Both the position numbers and the translations under genes were made by a program. A stretch of 64,000 nt of DNA, from positions 13,858,827 to 13,922,826 of the forward strand of contig JAIVEN010000004.1 of assembly GCA_026686845.1 (NCBI GenBank), given 5' to 3'. Shown piece after piece: positions 47,888-58,494 of this stretch. How positions within the stretch are numbered: the first letter of the stretch is position 1; each line of letters opens with the position of its first letter. This DNA comes from Adenanthera pavonina. Lineage: Eukaryota > Streptophyta > Magnoliopsida > Fabales > Fabaceae. The notes beneath the pieces were generated by a model. It was not told the DNA's origin. It made no database searches and was given only the letters and a program-made list of their open reading frames with translations.

Positions 47888-49275
47888 GCATTTTGGAGAT
47901 GGTGAGGATGAAGAGTGGTGTTTTGTGAAGAGTAGACACTTGAGTTTTTTTTTGCAAGGGGTCTGGACAATAGATCAGCAAGTAGATTATGCTTTCCCTT
48001 AATATGCTTGACGGTGAATTTATATCGTGAACACCAATCTTTCCATCGAAGTAACTGTTTTTCTGGGAGAATCTTTTTCTTCTGATCAAGGATGATGGGA
48101 AAGGATGTGTTATCCATTTCCACAGTGAACTCATTAAAACTGAGATAAAAGCTAAACTTTTCAATGCCTCTTTTGACAGCTTATATTTCCTTGTAAATCG
48201 TGTGATAGTGCTTTTCAAAGTCCTTGAACTGTCTGCTGGCATGTGCACAGTAATGTCTTTTGGCATCATCTTCTTCAATCAATATCGCTCCCCAATAATT
48301 TTCACTAGCATCCATCTGGAGGATAAGACGTCCCTTGTCGGGAATCTTCAATGGTGGTGGATGCTGAGCAATCTCCTTTAACTTTTTGATAGCTGTAGTC
48401 TGCTTTTCAGACCATGGTGGAGGATTTTTCTTTAAGAGTTTGGACAGTTGGTTGGTGTGTTGACTGACACGTGGAATGAAGTCCCGGATATAATTGATTA
48501 TACCCAAGAAGCTTTGGATTTGTTTGGTTGTCAGTTTGTCAGGAAAATCTAACAGTTGTTTGGCAATATGAGGACTGAGCTGAAAATTGCCTTCGAAAAA
48601 TATCATTCTTAAAAACTGAATTTGGGCTAAGCCCATTTGGCTTTTTGTAGAGGATAACATAATTCCATAGGTCTGGACTATTTGATGAAATTGGGCTAAC
48701 AAAGTTTTATGGGTCTCTTCTGTTTCTGAGTACAGAAGAATATCATCAATGTAAATTAAGGCCGAATAGATTATGGGTTCAAAGATTCTCACCATAGCTT
48801 TTTGGAACAGAGATAGGGCAGGTTTTAGCCCAAATGGCATAACCTTCCATTGATATTGGGCATTCGGAATACAGAAAGCTATCTTGTATCTGTCTTGGGG
48901 ATGAATCCCAAGCTGCCAAAATCTTACTTTAAGATCAAACTTAGAACATATTTTTAATCTTTTCAAATGAACAGTTTGAGTGTTGATCTTCGGTAGAGGG
49001 AACTTGTCATCTTGTAAAAAATGATTAAGGGGGGTATAATTAACAACAAATCTTTTCTTTCCCCTTCTTTTTTCTGCATCTTTCTCCACATAGAATGTAT
49101 AACGTGCCCAAGGAGACTTTGTTGGCTCAATCAATCCTTGTGCCAAGAGGCCAGCACATTCAGCTATGGCTAAAGCCAAATCTTCTGGAGACATTCCCGG
49201 ATGGGAAGCCTTAGTAGGATTTATGTCTTCATTCTTCTTGAAAGGAAGTCGGATGAAGAAATCCTTATTTTTCAA
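47884..49275 (-). pseudogene. Pararetroviral reverse transcriptase and RNase H
   Basis: RT motifs in order: KKRFVVNYTPLNHFL, KFDLKVRFWQLGIHP, FGLKPALSLFQKAM and the catalytic YIDDILLYS. The first two carry substitutions relative to the usual SKFD.KSGFWQI. RNase H follows with LQMDASENYWGAIL and ends with HIKGKHNLLADLLSR. An in-frame TAA at 48,181-48,183 splits RNase H between its first catalytic block and its C-terminal part, and both halves share one frame. In a functional virus this enzyme copies pregenomic RNA into DNA. Confidence 0.92.
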
Positions 49276-49478
49276 TAGAGGGTGAGGATGATTGAATTTA
49301 TCATGGCTTTTTGGACACAGAGGTAAAAGTTTATCTCTGAGAGTCGCATATTCCTGAGGGGCTTGTTGTAGTTCATAAAGATTCCGAGTTGGCTCCCATG
49401 GAGTAAAAGAGGACTTAAATTTAATCCCTTTTGGAAGAATCTATAAACCCTTAACTGAATGATAAATATCCATGCCGA

Positions 49479-49760
49479 TTAGCACATCCTTGTTGGGTAA
49501 TTCACTTCCAAGAATCCTGGTCCAGATAATACAGTTAGGGAAAAACTGTAACCTATTTTCTTTTTCGAGATCAAATCACTGGTAAAGTGCTTTCCATCAG
49601 TAGTTGTAAAGTACTCTCTATGAGGCACCCATACTTCTGGTGGTAATATTTCTAGTTTCATGATACTGCAGCATGATCCTGTATCAAGAAATCCGATAGC
49701 TTGGATGGGTTTTTCATACTTATTAGCAAGTATTTTGATCTTTACATTGGGAAGAGGCAT
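49479..49760 (-). pseudogene. Pararetroviral aspartic protease
   Basis: Contains AIGFLDTGSCCSIMK, the D-T-G active site with the usual hydrophobic preceding strand, and LISKKKIGYSF further on. It lies between the zinc knuckle and RT, as in the caulimovirid polyprotein. It is out of frame with the RT block at 49,275, so at least one frameshift lies between 49,275 and 49,479. Confidence 0.85.
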
Positions 49761-49786
49761 TATTCCCGTAGGGTGGCTGACCAGGT

Positions 49787-51249
49787 TTATGTTGCATATC
49801 TGATGTTGACAGGGACGATGAACAGTGAATACTTCATCATCTTCTTCGAAACTGGATTCCTCTGACTAAGGAATAATAAGACTAGTGTAATCGTCTTGGG
49901 ATTCCTGCTCCTCATAAATGGCTTCAAAATCTTCATCAGAAGATAATGATAGAGTCTCATGGATTTTACTGAGCATCTTGACATCCCCTGTAGTCTTGTT
50001 TGGACATTATTTTGCAAAATGACCCTTCTTTCCATAGATATAACATCTTCCTATCTTGATAGAAGGGTTAGACCGTCTTTTGAAGTATCTAAAAGGTCTC
50101 CTTCGTTTTCCTATTTGGAATTTCTGCCTTCGAGGAAATTTGAAGAAATGAGTTTTCTTTTTTTGAGGACATAAACATACGTTCTTCTCCTTGCATTTGA
50201 TTTTCAAATCAGGTCTTCTGCACACCTTATACAGATGCGCCTTGTTTTTTAGGACATTATTTACGAACTTTTGTTGTTCACATAGCATGTCTAGTGATGC
50301 TAAAGCCATTTGATAAATCTCACCAAGAGATATATGAGTCATTTCTCTCTACAAACCATTTATAGCTTTCTATAATTCTGGTAAAAGTTCTTCAGGCAAA
50401 GAGGCAATAAAGACATGCCTAAGATTGATATCATTTACTCCTCCTAACATATAATACCTCTCAGACATTCTCTTGAAATGTTTCTGCAAGTCAGCTCATT
50501 CCAAGAAACAACATTTCATTTCAAAATACTCCTGTCTAGCTCTCCGATCTATTATGCTGAAATCACCAATAAATTCTTTATGCAAAATCCCTAAAAAATA
50601 TAGGGATGTCATGCTGAGCCATTTGAATCTTTTGATACTCATTGAGACTGGTAAACCATTCACGCAAATTGCCAGTCATTCTAGAGAAGAAATTTGTTTG
50701 CACATCATGAGTATTGGCTTCTGGGTCATTCATTTGAACATCAAGCCATGCACCAAATTCATGGAGTTTTTCTCTCCAACTATGATGGGGAAGATCATCA
50801 AAGGTAAAGTAAGGATCATTGGTAGGCTTGTGTGTATGGATATTGATACCATGAACAGATTCAGCAGGATCCTCAACTATAGGAGTAGGATGTTCCGTAC
50901 TTGAAGTTTCTGGAGGGTGTTTCGAAGGATTCTCTGGAGGATATATATTAACCATGAGCATAGACGACTTCTTAGGCTTTTGTGGTATAGGTTGTGTGGA
51001 AGAGGAGGTTAAGAATTCTGATTCTGAGGTATATTCTTCGTCAGAGATACCATAATCAGAGGAGGGTTCAGATATTTGTCTGATGGTAGCAACAGACTTG
51101 TCTTTGGAGAAAGACATGGGTGGCGGTTGTCTTTTGGGTGAAGGAGGTGGTGTTTGTATTTTCAGAGATTTTTGTGGAAGCAAAGGTTCTGACATATATG
51201 ATGTGGATGGAGTTGAGGTATGAACACTTTGGGTGGATGAAGATGACAT
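49787..51249 (-). pseudogene. Pararetroviral capsid region with zinc knuckle
   Basis: The upstream part (51,249-50,578) is Ser/Pro-rich and then enters a capsid-like core with GAWLDVQMNDPEANT and MTGNLREWFTSL. The following frames (50,342-50,007) are very basic (FKFPRRQKFQIGKRRRPFRY) and carry the zinc knuckle CYIYGKKGHFAK. Its second Cys is Tyr and a stop stands before the last Cys. An acidic segment follows at about 49,850-49,950. In-frame stops occur near 50,575, 50,500, 50,350 and 50,005. Confidence 0.8.
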
Positions 51250-51291
51250 AGGATGAGTTTTCTGAGCTTGTTGTTTCCTAGCTTTTCTGAG

Positions 51292-51858
51292 TTATTGGAA
51301 AATAGGATAATTTACTTGGAAGCGTTCTCTGGTGGTTGTTGGATATAAGGGTAAGGAAGATATTATTGGAGGTGTATATAGAGGAGTGTGATACGTCGGG
51401 TCTTGGGAATAAACATGTGTTGGTTTATGAAAGTCTGCTTCAATTCTTTTGAGTTCCTCCTTTATCTGTCTGAGTTCCTGTTCTTTCTTGATAAATAGTG
51501 GCCCAGAATATCTCGAATCAATATATTCTCTAAGCTCCTTGTCAAGCTGTTGAGCTTTGTTAGAATATTTGATATAGAGATTTTTGACACATTTATCTAG
51601 GGAGACTAGACGGCTGGAAAATCCATCTGTCTTTTTATGAAGTTGCTCCAATCTTGTATTGATCCTATGAAGGACCTTATTTTGACTGACAAAATTTTCA
51701 GTTTGCCAGTTCAAAACTTCTTCTGACTGAGATATGAATTTTGGACCTTGGGGTGTGATTTGGTCATATTGGACAAAATGTTTGGAAGTGTATCTGGAGG
51801 TTTCATTGATTCTTCTTTTTAGAGGAGGGAAATCCTCATCATAAGAAGGACGAATCAT
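51292..51858 (-). pseudogene. Pararetroviral coiled-coil segment
   Basis: 188 codons rich in Glu, Lys, Gln and Leu (for example IKKEQELRQIKEELKRIEAD). A heptad-like spacing over about 51,450-51,680 suggests a coiled coil between the movement-protein and capsid regions. Polyproteins of several caulimovirids carry a coiled coil here. A stop separates it from the capsid frame at 51,249. Confidence 0.6.
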
Positions 51859-51859
51859 T

Positions 51860-52475
51860 GCTACGCAAGGGAGTAGTTGTGTAGGCTTTTCTGGGATAGG
51901 CTTGATTATTGGCTTAGGGAAAGGGTCTGATAAGCTTTCTATTTGTTTTTGGAAAAGGCATGAAGCTAGATCCGAATGACCTAGTTCTTTAAGCAGTTCT
52001 TGAAAGATTTGTGGTTTAGGAGGAGGTGGCTTGTGAAAAGCTACCCACTTTCTTTTAGGAAGATATTGTTTGGCATCATAATCAAAGTCATCATCATGAT
52101 TAGGTTTGATTTGGTGGCAAGAAGGTTTTTGTTTCAGGGAAGGGGTTTGTTTGGAGTTTGGTATAGAACATAGGTTTTCTTCAGGTCCATTCCAGTTATC
52201 CCAATCGTGACATCAGCAATCCGGATCATATTCTTCTGGGGCATAGTCCCATACGAAGTGACCATAAACTTTGGATACAAAGCAAGGCTTGGCTCTGGCA
52301 TTTACAGAGTGCACCGGAACTTTCTCCTTGTGTTTATACACTGGATTAATAGTCAAGATTTATCCTTTGTAGATCAATAGGCTTTGTCCAGGTCTCTTGA
52401 AAGTGGATTTGACAGTTACATCTTCAAGTCTTTCCAGAATTGGAGAGTCTACTGTATGAACATCTCTTTTGAAGA
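51860..52475 (-). pseudogene. Pararetroviral region just after the movement protein
   Basis: Broken frames read YKHKEKVPVHSVNARAKPCF and VYGHFVWDYAPEEYDPDC, then Pro-rich sequence (FHKPPPPKPQIFQELLKELG). I infer the C-terminal side of the movement-protein domain. Stops occur near 52,357 and 52,213. Homology ends at about 52,475, where the inverted arm's AT-rich sequence begins, so the main 30K-type domain is absent. Confidence 0.55.
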
Positions 52476-52479
52476 AATG

Positions 52480-52800
52480 AGATATATTATAATTATAATT
52501 ATATAATTATTTTTGGGGGGGGGGTTGTACATGGTTGGGAGGGGAATGGGGGAATGGGTGATGGGTGGGGGAGGGGATAGGGTGGCACGCTAGGCCTGCC
52601 ACCTTATATTTAAAAAAAAAAATAAAACACATCTTGGTTTGTATCAAACCGAGATATGTGAAAGTACAATTATTATCTCGGTGACATTAGCACCGAGAAG
52701 CAAAATTTATATCATCTTGCAAAATAATGTTTAACTTATAACATTTTAATAATTTCATTTTATATTTATTATATCCGGGTCAAAAAACTTGTATTTCGTG
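52480..52800 (-). repeat. Right arm of the inverted repeat flanking the pararetrovirus
   Basis: Reverse complement of 44,970-45,295, with the same landmarks in reverse: AT run, G-rich block (TTTTGGGGGGGGGG), GGCCTGCCACC, GGTTTGTATCAAACCGAGAT, TCGGTGACATTAGCACCGA, and GGGTCAAAAAACTTG near the outer end. The arms are diverged by substitutions and small indels, so they have been separate for some time. Confidence 0.85.
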
Positions 52801-53450
52801 TTCAATGTTGAATGAATGTCGAGTCCTAAGCACGCATTATCTTAATGAACGTGTGGCGTCACGTCACTCAGGTAGGGTTCAATTTGTCTTTCTCAACCAC
52901 TTTTTTTTTTCTTTTGAGTTATGACCAGGAAACATTTTATCCAGGCGCATAGGGACAAGGTTTCATTTAAGGAGAAATAAATTTTATAATATATACTTTA
53001 CATGTAATATAAAGACTTAATTAATACTTAATAAGGAATTAAATCTGTAAAATACTAAAATGCTCTGTCCAGTCTTATTTATTTATAAATAGAAGAATTT
53101 TTTAAGCAAATTTTGACTAAATTTAAAAGATTATAGAAATTATTGGTAGATAGTTGAATTCTTTAACATATTATTCTAAATTTGATTCTTGACGATATGT
53201 ATAGAAAAAATCTTGTTGATGAGACAAAATTCACTTTCGTAATTTTTATATTTTAAAAAAATTAGTTTTCAATTGTTAGTTGAGGAATGCCTTTGATATT
53301 CACATAAAAAAATAGAATATAAAAGTTCATAAATCATAACCAACTTTTAAAGAGTATATGTGTTATTTACATATATATATATATATATATATATTAAAAC
53401 ACTATCTTTGCATTGAGACATGTGTCTTGTCTTCCAGCAAGTTCTTATCT
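52801..53450. other. Spacer
   Basis: No gene is supported. A TA run is at 53,370-53,393. Short GC-richer sequence with ACGTGTGGCGTCACGTCAC lies at 52,849-52,867. Confidence 0.5.
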
Positions 53451-53452
53451 AA

Positions 53453-53723
53453 TACTCTCTCTGGTCCTATATATATATATGATCTTTTATCTTAATTATA
53501 AATATAAGATCCTTTACAATATATAAGGTAGTATTTATTTTACATTTTAAAAAAAGTCCCTATTTAATATATCTAAAGAAAAAGAGAAAGAGATTAAATA
53601 AATGTAGTTTTGGAAAAATGTTGAAATTTTCGGAGAAATCGAGGTAGTTAATTAATTTTAATTTCAATTCTTAATCCACGTAATTCAATTAAAATTGTTT
53701 TATATTAAGTACTAGAGGGAGTA
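53453..53723 (+). mobile_element. Stowaway-like MITE, family S, copy 2
   Basis: Flanked by TA on both sides. The left end is CTCTCTCTGGTCCTATATAT and the right end is TATATTAAGTACTAGAGGGAG. The interior includes AAGAGAAAGAGATTAAATAA and TTAATCCACGTAATTCAATT. It is homologous to each arm of the foldback at 45,313-46,311. Confidence 0.8.
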
Positions 53724-53729
53724 ATTGAT

Positions 53730-53870
53730 TTAGGGGATTAGTAATTGATTGATTTGGAGCATTTGGAGGTGAGGGAAAACTTTTTATTCTATTTTTTTTA
53801 AAACTAAATAAAGGGAGGCATGCATTTTCTCTCCCTTCCATATCCTTTGATCCAAACAAGCCTTTAGAGA
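53730..53870. mobile_element. Short MITE-like remnant
   Basis: ATTTGGAGGTGAGGGAAAAC on the left and TCTCTCCCTTCCATATCC then GATCCAAACAAGCC on the right form imperfect inverted ends. These are similar in style to the element at 40,137-40,909. Partial and uncertain. Confidence 0.35.
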
Positions 53871-53874
53871 CAAT

Positions 53875-55369
53875 CATCAGTTTATTGATAGTTTGATATA
53901 AATTGTATATGGCTACTTTCAACGAGCAAATCGATCCAATTTATTCATAGTTTGATAAAAATAACAAAATAGAGTAATTTATCAATCTTGTATACTTGGA
54001 CTAGAGAGCTTGAAAGAGACAATAAACATGCAAATGGCAAATTGAGAAACGTTAACCAATAAAAAGAGGAAAATATCTCAACAAAAAACTTAAAAGAATG
54101 AATATTAAAAGAAAGGAAATAAGAAGTAAATAAACAAAAGAAGTGTACCAATGCTCCCCGAATTTTGGTTAAATTACGCATCTAAAATTTACATCAAATT
54201 CCCTTAACTCTATTATGTAATATGTATATTGTAGAAACTTTCTTTTTTCTCTTTTCGTAATTTATTTTGTGTCAAAGAAGTTAACTTTTTGCATGATATG
54301 AGACTGAGATTTCAACTTTGATATGGCGTTAGAAATAGTTAAGTTGATGTTAATTTCAGCACAAAAATGCTATTTTAATTTTCATAACCAAATACTTTTT
54401 TTAAAAGAAAATATTATGTAGAAAATCAACTTCATTGATGAAAGAATTTGGAGAAAAGTCAAATATAATTTTCAAAGAAAATGAGTACATTAAAGGACTA
54501 AACTTAGATATTTTTCCTTATATATTTTTGATACTATTCTCCAATTAAAATTTAACATGTAAATCTTTTAGATTTAATATATAATTAATGACTAAACTTA
54601 TAATATATTAAAAAAAATCAACATGTTAATTTTTAATTAAAAAATAACATGAAAAACACATAACAAAAAGTATATAAGTATTTTTCTTGCATTAAATGTA
54701 ATTTAGCCAAGTCTAAAAAATTAATTTTACTTACTCTAAAAAAATTAAAAAATAGTGGTGAACAAGTTGATACCAAGTCATTGTCATCTCATTTGACAAA
54801 AATATGAAAGTGGAAAGAGGACAGTTTCAGTTTTTTTCTTTTACCAACAAATGTTTTCAGTTTTAAATTTCTAAAACTTATAGGATTAAATTGGTAAAAA
54901 AAAAAAACTAATAGGATTAAAGAACAAAAAGTCTTTGTTTTCTCTAATTTTTTTTATTCTGAATTAGATTCAGGTAAAATTTTATAGATATTTGTTGGCA
55001 GAATCTTTAATAAGCATTTGGCATGTAGACAAATATTTCAAAATATCCAATCATATGGGACTAAATTATAAAATTTATCTAATTTTCATATTTTTATTTA
55101 TGTATATGATAGCAAATACATAAAAAAATTTTCTAATTCTATATTTTTATTATATTTAAATTAAATGTTAGTTTGTATTGACATGGCATGACGCTAATTT
55201 TGGTCAATGTTTACTGGGTTCAAGTTCTTCAAATATGTACACTTGTCTATATATATATATAATTAATTTCATGTCTACACTATTAATCATGAATAATACA
55301 TTTTCTCCCTATAATTTACCATTTACATGCCACAAGGATCATTAATGCAGTTTGCTTTGCGTTCTGTGA

Positions 55370-55407
<38 letters not shown>

Positions 55408-56035
55408 GCTTTTATTATATTATTATTTCATCTTTTTTTTCTGTACTTTTTTACTATCTGAATTCAAATTTTGAATTTTTCACCTAAAATCTTGTTCAAA
55501 TCAATATGTTTTTAAGTCAAAAATTTTTTATCGCATTATTAATTCTTCCGTACAAGAAAATTCTATTTATTAAAAAAGAGAGAATCATTTTACTATTTAT
55601 TAAGTGTGCTTCTTTGCATTTCATGCGAAAAATTTGAACACTCCCATACAATGAATGAGAGACTTTTCTAGTACTAACTAGAGAACGACCAAGAGAAAGA
55701 TTGGAGCCAACTTTGTGTAGTATACAGAATTAAAATCTAAAAGGTAACAAAACCTAATGTCAAGTTCATTTAAGAGTAATATAGAAATAAAAAATGTAAT
55801 AGAAATAAAAAATTTAACTATTCTATTATATTTCTTCACATATGTATAAGTAGTTATCAAACTGGACATACTTCATTGAAATTTGAATTGTTTCCTCATC
55901 AAGAATGATTCACTGTACTCGTCTTTCCTTCCCACTCCCATTCAATTTTGGTCTTTTTTTTTCGATTAACAATTTTGGTCTATTAACAACCCTGTATTCA
56001 ATTTTGTGTCACTTGCTTCCTTAAATCACAACACT
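53875..56035. other. Gene-free AT-rich spacer
   Basis: No gene is supported. It contains a CT/TA compound microsatellite at 55,371-55,407 and a TA run at 55,247-55,261. Confidence 0.55.
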
Positions 56036-56036
56036 A

Positions 56037-56250
56037 TTGATGGGCCCAAGCTAATGGGCCAAACTCTATCTAACTTGTGGGCCTAACTATTTGAGACGCT
56101 AGGCTCTCCCAATAGTCTTATATATTCCTTGCCTCATTCTGACCCCATGCCACACAATACGTGCCTCACTCCCTCTCTCACTCTCACATTTCATACCTCA
56201 CAGCCCATAAGTCAGATACAAGTTTAGCCCATTAGTCATGTTCCCATCAA
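56037..56250. mobile_element. 214-bp element with inverted TTGATGGG ends
   Basis: The left end reads TTGATGGGCCCAAGC then TAATGGGCCAAACT. The complement of the right end reads TTGATGGGAACATGAC then TAATGGGCTAAACT. The inverted repeats are thus about 28 bp with few mismatches. The interior is C/T-rich. It could be a MITE; because it begins TG and ends CA one base inside, a tiny solo LTR is an alternative. No target duplication is clear. Confidence 0.6.
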
Positions 56251-56475
56251 ATAAACATTGAAACGATTAGACCGTATGAAAATTACCCACACATAAGTTC
56301 GTGTTTGCGTGGATAGTTTACGGGATTTTAAAGTCTCAGTTATTTATTTCAACTATGATAGTGAAGCATTGACATGAGAAGAATTATGAGAACAAAAAAA
56401 AATAAAATAAAATAAAGAGAGAAGAAGAAGAAAGACAAAAAGAAAAGGATACACCATAGAGGAATCTTGAACAAT

Positions 56476-57057
56476 GTTTAAAAAAACAGATTGGACTGGC
56501 CGGTTCAACTGGATCAATCAATTCTGAGTGTCAAGTCTGGTTATAGATCTTAACTGCCTCTTTCCAAAATCGGTGAAAACCCGATATTGAACCAATCAAA
56601 CCGGTTTATTTATTTATTTTTTTAAAATTTTTTAAATTAAAAAAAATTATTTTATTTATTTTTTAAAAATAAATAATATTATTTTTAGTACTAAATATTA
56701 TTATTTTTTGTATAATTTTTTTCTTTCGATATCATAATAATATTATATAATCATTATTATGATATATAGTTAATAATAATAAATTTACTCAACAAATAAT
56801 ATAAAAAATATTAATTAACTATTTTAAATTCAAAATATGTTTATAAATGAATATTAGTTTATTTAGATTTTAATATTAGGTTATAAAACTTATTAATACT
56901 ATTTTTTATTTTTTTATATAATGTATAAAATTAAAAAATTATTAAATTTATTATCACAATTTTAATTTTGATTGAACTATAGTTAAACCGTTGAATCTTG
57001 AATCAGTACCTTAATCAATTTAATACCCAATTTGATTTTTTGAACCTTAGTTTTTTA
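56476..57057 (+). mobile_element. MITE, 'ACCGGTTC-rich' family, copy D
   Basis: The left end is GTTTAAAAAAACAGATTGG then ACTGGCCGGTTCAACTGG. The complement of the right end is TTAAAAAACTAAGGTTCAAA followed by AATCAAATTGGG. The AT-rich core matches copies A and B (15,940-16,200; 17,470-17,790). It is the best-preserved member in the window. Confidence 0.65.
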
Positions 57058-57535
57058 AGATGAACTCACCATCCATATTTCGTTATACGCTGGGCATAAA
57101 GTAGGCGAAGGTTAGAAATAATATGAAAAACTCGCTGTCTCCCTGCCATATATTTGGTGTCACTACAAATATTTGAGATTCCTTTGAACAATACAGTATA
57201 TCAGTAAAATCCCTTAATTGTTGGCTATCAAATCTTTCAATCAAGACAAGAAAATGACAAGACAACTTTATCTCCAAACACAAGATTGATCAAACTCTGG
57301 TTTATGCCATGGAAATCTTGGTCAACTTCCTAATGACAACCAAACACAGAATTTATAGACAGACACATTGACATAAAAGCTGTCAAAGAACATGTGCCAC
57401 TGCCATGCAATCTATCCAGCATTGAAAACATCATCACAAGAAACTCCTTGGCCACTAAACCAAGCAATGACAGCATTATTAACCCTAAATTGAAATTTAA
57501 ATAATAAAGGAAAAATATATTCATTACTCAATTAA

Positions 57536-57692
57536 TATATATATATATATATATATTAATTGCTCATTCGCAATACCACGTAGGGTTCCAGTTAGAGATA
57601 AAAAAGATTGGGGTGCTTTTAACATCGAAAGTTGCTACAGAGTACAGGCCAATCCCCAACATTCACATAAGTGGATATATATATATATATAT
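57536..57692. repeat. Two (TA)n microsatellites
   Basis: TA runs at about 57,534-57,556 and 57,675-57,692, both likely to vary in length. Confidence 0.85.
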
Positions 57693-57749
57693 GTTGTAAG
57701 CAGAAAATGCATAAATATGTTTGCATGAAGAGAAAAAAAATTATTAACG

Positions 57750-58017
57750 TACTTCCTCCGGTCCTATACATAGGATCTTTTATCCTGATCCTAAATATAA
57801 GGCCATTTACAATATATGAAGTAACATTTATTATACATTTTCAAAAAATACCCCTATTTAATGTATTAAAAAAGAAAGAGAAAAAGATTAAATAAGGATA
57901 ATTTTGAAAAAATGTTGGGATTTTCAAAGATATCGAGGTAATTAATTAGTTTTAATTCTAATTCTTAATCTGCATAATTCGATTAAAAGAGTTTTATATT
58001 AAAGATCAGAGGGAGTA
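57750..58017 (+). mobile_element. Stowaway-like MITE, family S, copy 3
   Basis: Flanked by TA. The left end is CTTCCTCCGGTCCTATACAT and the right end is TATATTAAAGATCAGAGGGAG. The interior matches copy 2 (AAAGAGAAAAAGATTAAATA; TTAATCTGCATAATTCGATT). Confidence 0.8.
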
Positions 58018-58494
58018 ATGATTATGGACCCATGTTTTTGTATCATTCTCTTTTCAAATGTATGAATGCATAAATACAGTTAATCCAAATTGGAAGTAGC
58101 TTTGGCTCTACAATATTAGTCTCTTTCTTCAACAACATGCTGTGCATTTACTTATATAACAGTGGGCACCAAGAAGTTTTGATGATGGAATTCTGCAGTC
58201 ACACCTTTAAGGCTTTTTATTTTTTAAAGATTGAAATGTTAACTGTAAGAAGAAATTTTAGCTCTGAAACAAAAAATTTTAATTGTACAACTAAATTTTT
58301 TATAATTTTTTCTAAATCCAAGATTCTGGTCCTAACAGCTAAGATATCTCCTCACAATAAATATTTTTAATCTCTAAAAAACACATCTATGAGGTATGAC
58401 TGCATCATCACTATCCGTGCTATTTCTCTTCACTAAATAGCATGCTGAGCATAAGTCAATTGCTGGAAGATCTAATTTTATAAAACAGTCTATT

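Larger units (their letters stand above)
46312..52475 (-). mobile_element. Endogenous pararetrovirus (Caulimoviridae), truncated and degraded
   Basis: Read on the minus strand, the order is: tail of a movement-protein region, coiled-coil segment, capsid region, zinc knuckle, aspartic protease, reverse transcriptase, RNase H, small downstream ORFs, then a promoter with TATA box and poly(A) hexamer. There is no integrase and there are no LTRs. A genome-length promoter after the coding region is the layout of a circular plant pararetrovirus. One long polyprotein order is reminiscent of petuvirus/florendovirus-like members, but I cannot assign the genus. The 5' end of the movement-protein gene is missing (cut at about 52,475) and the leader is cut at about 46,312. 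Multiple stops and frameshifts make it non-infectious as read. Confidence 0.88.

Noticed and set aside
50473..50904. 143-codon plus-strand frame in the pararetrovirus
   Set aside because: It is antisense to the capsid region, which has recognisable motifs on the minus strand.
46312..52475. Reading the viral block as a Ty3/gypsy element
   Set aside because: There is no integrase after RNase H, no LTR at either side, and a TATA box with a closely following poly(A) signal stands after the ORFs. The inverted arms are in the wrong orientation to be LTRs.
56037..56250. Solo LTR of a very small retroelement (TG...CA)
   Set aside because: The inverted ends are 28 bp long, much longer than typical LTR end repeats, and no 5-bp target duplication is visible. 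A DNA element is more likely, though not proven.
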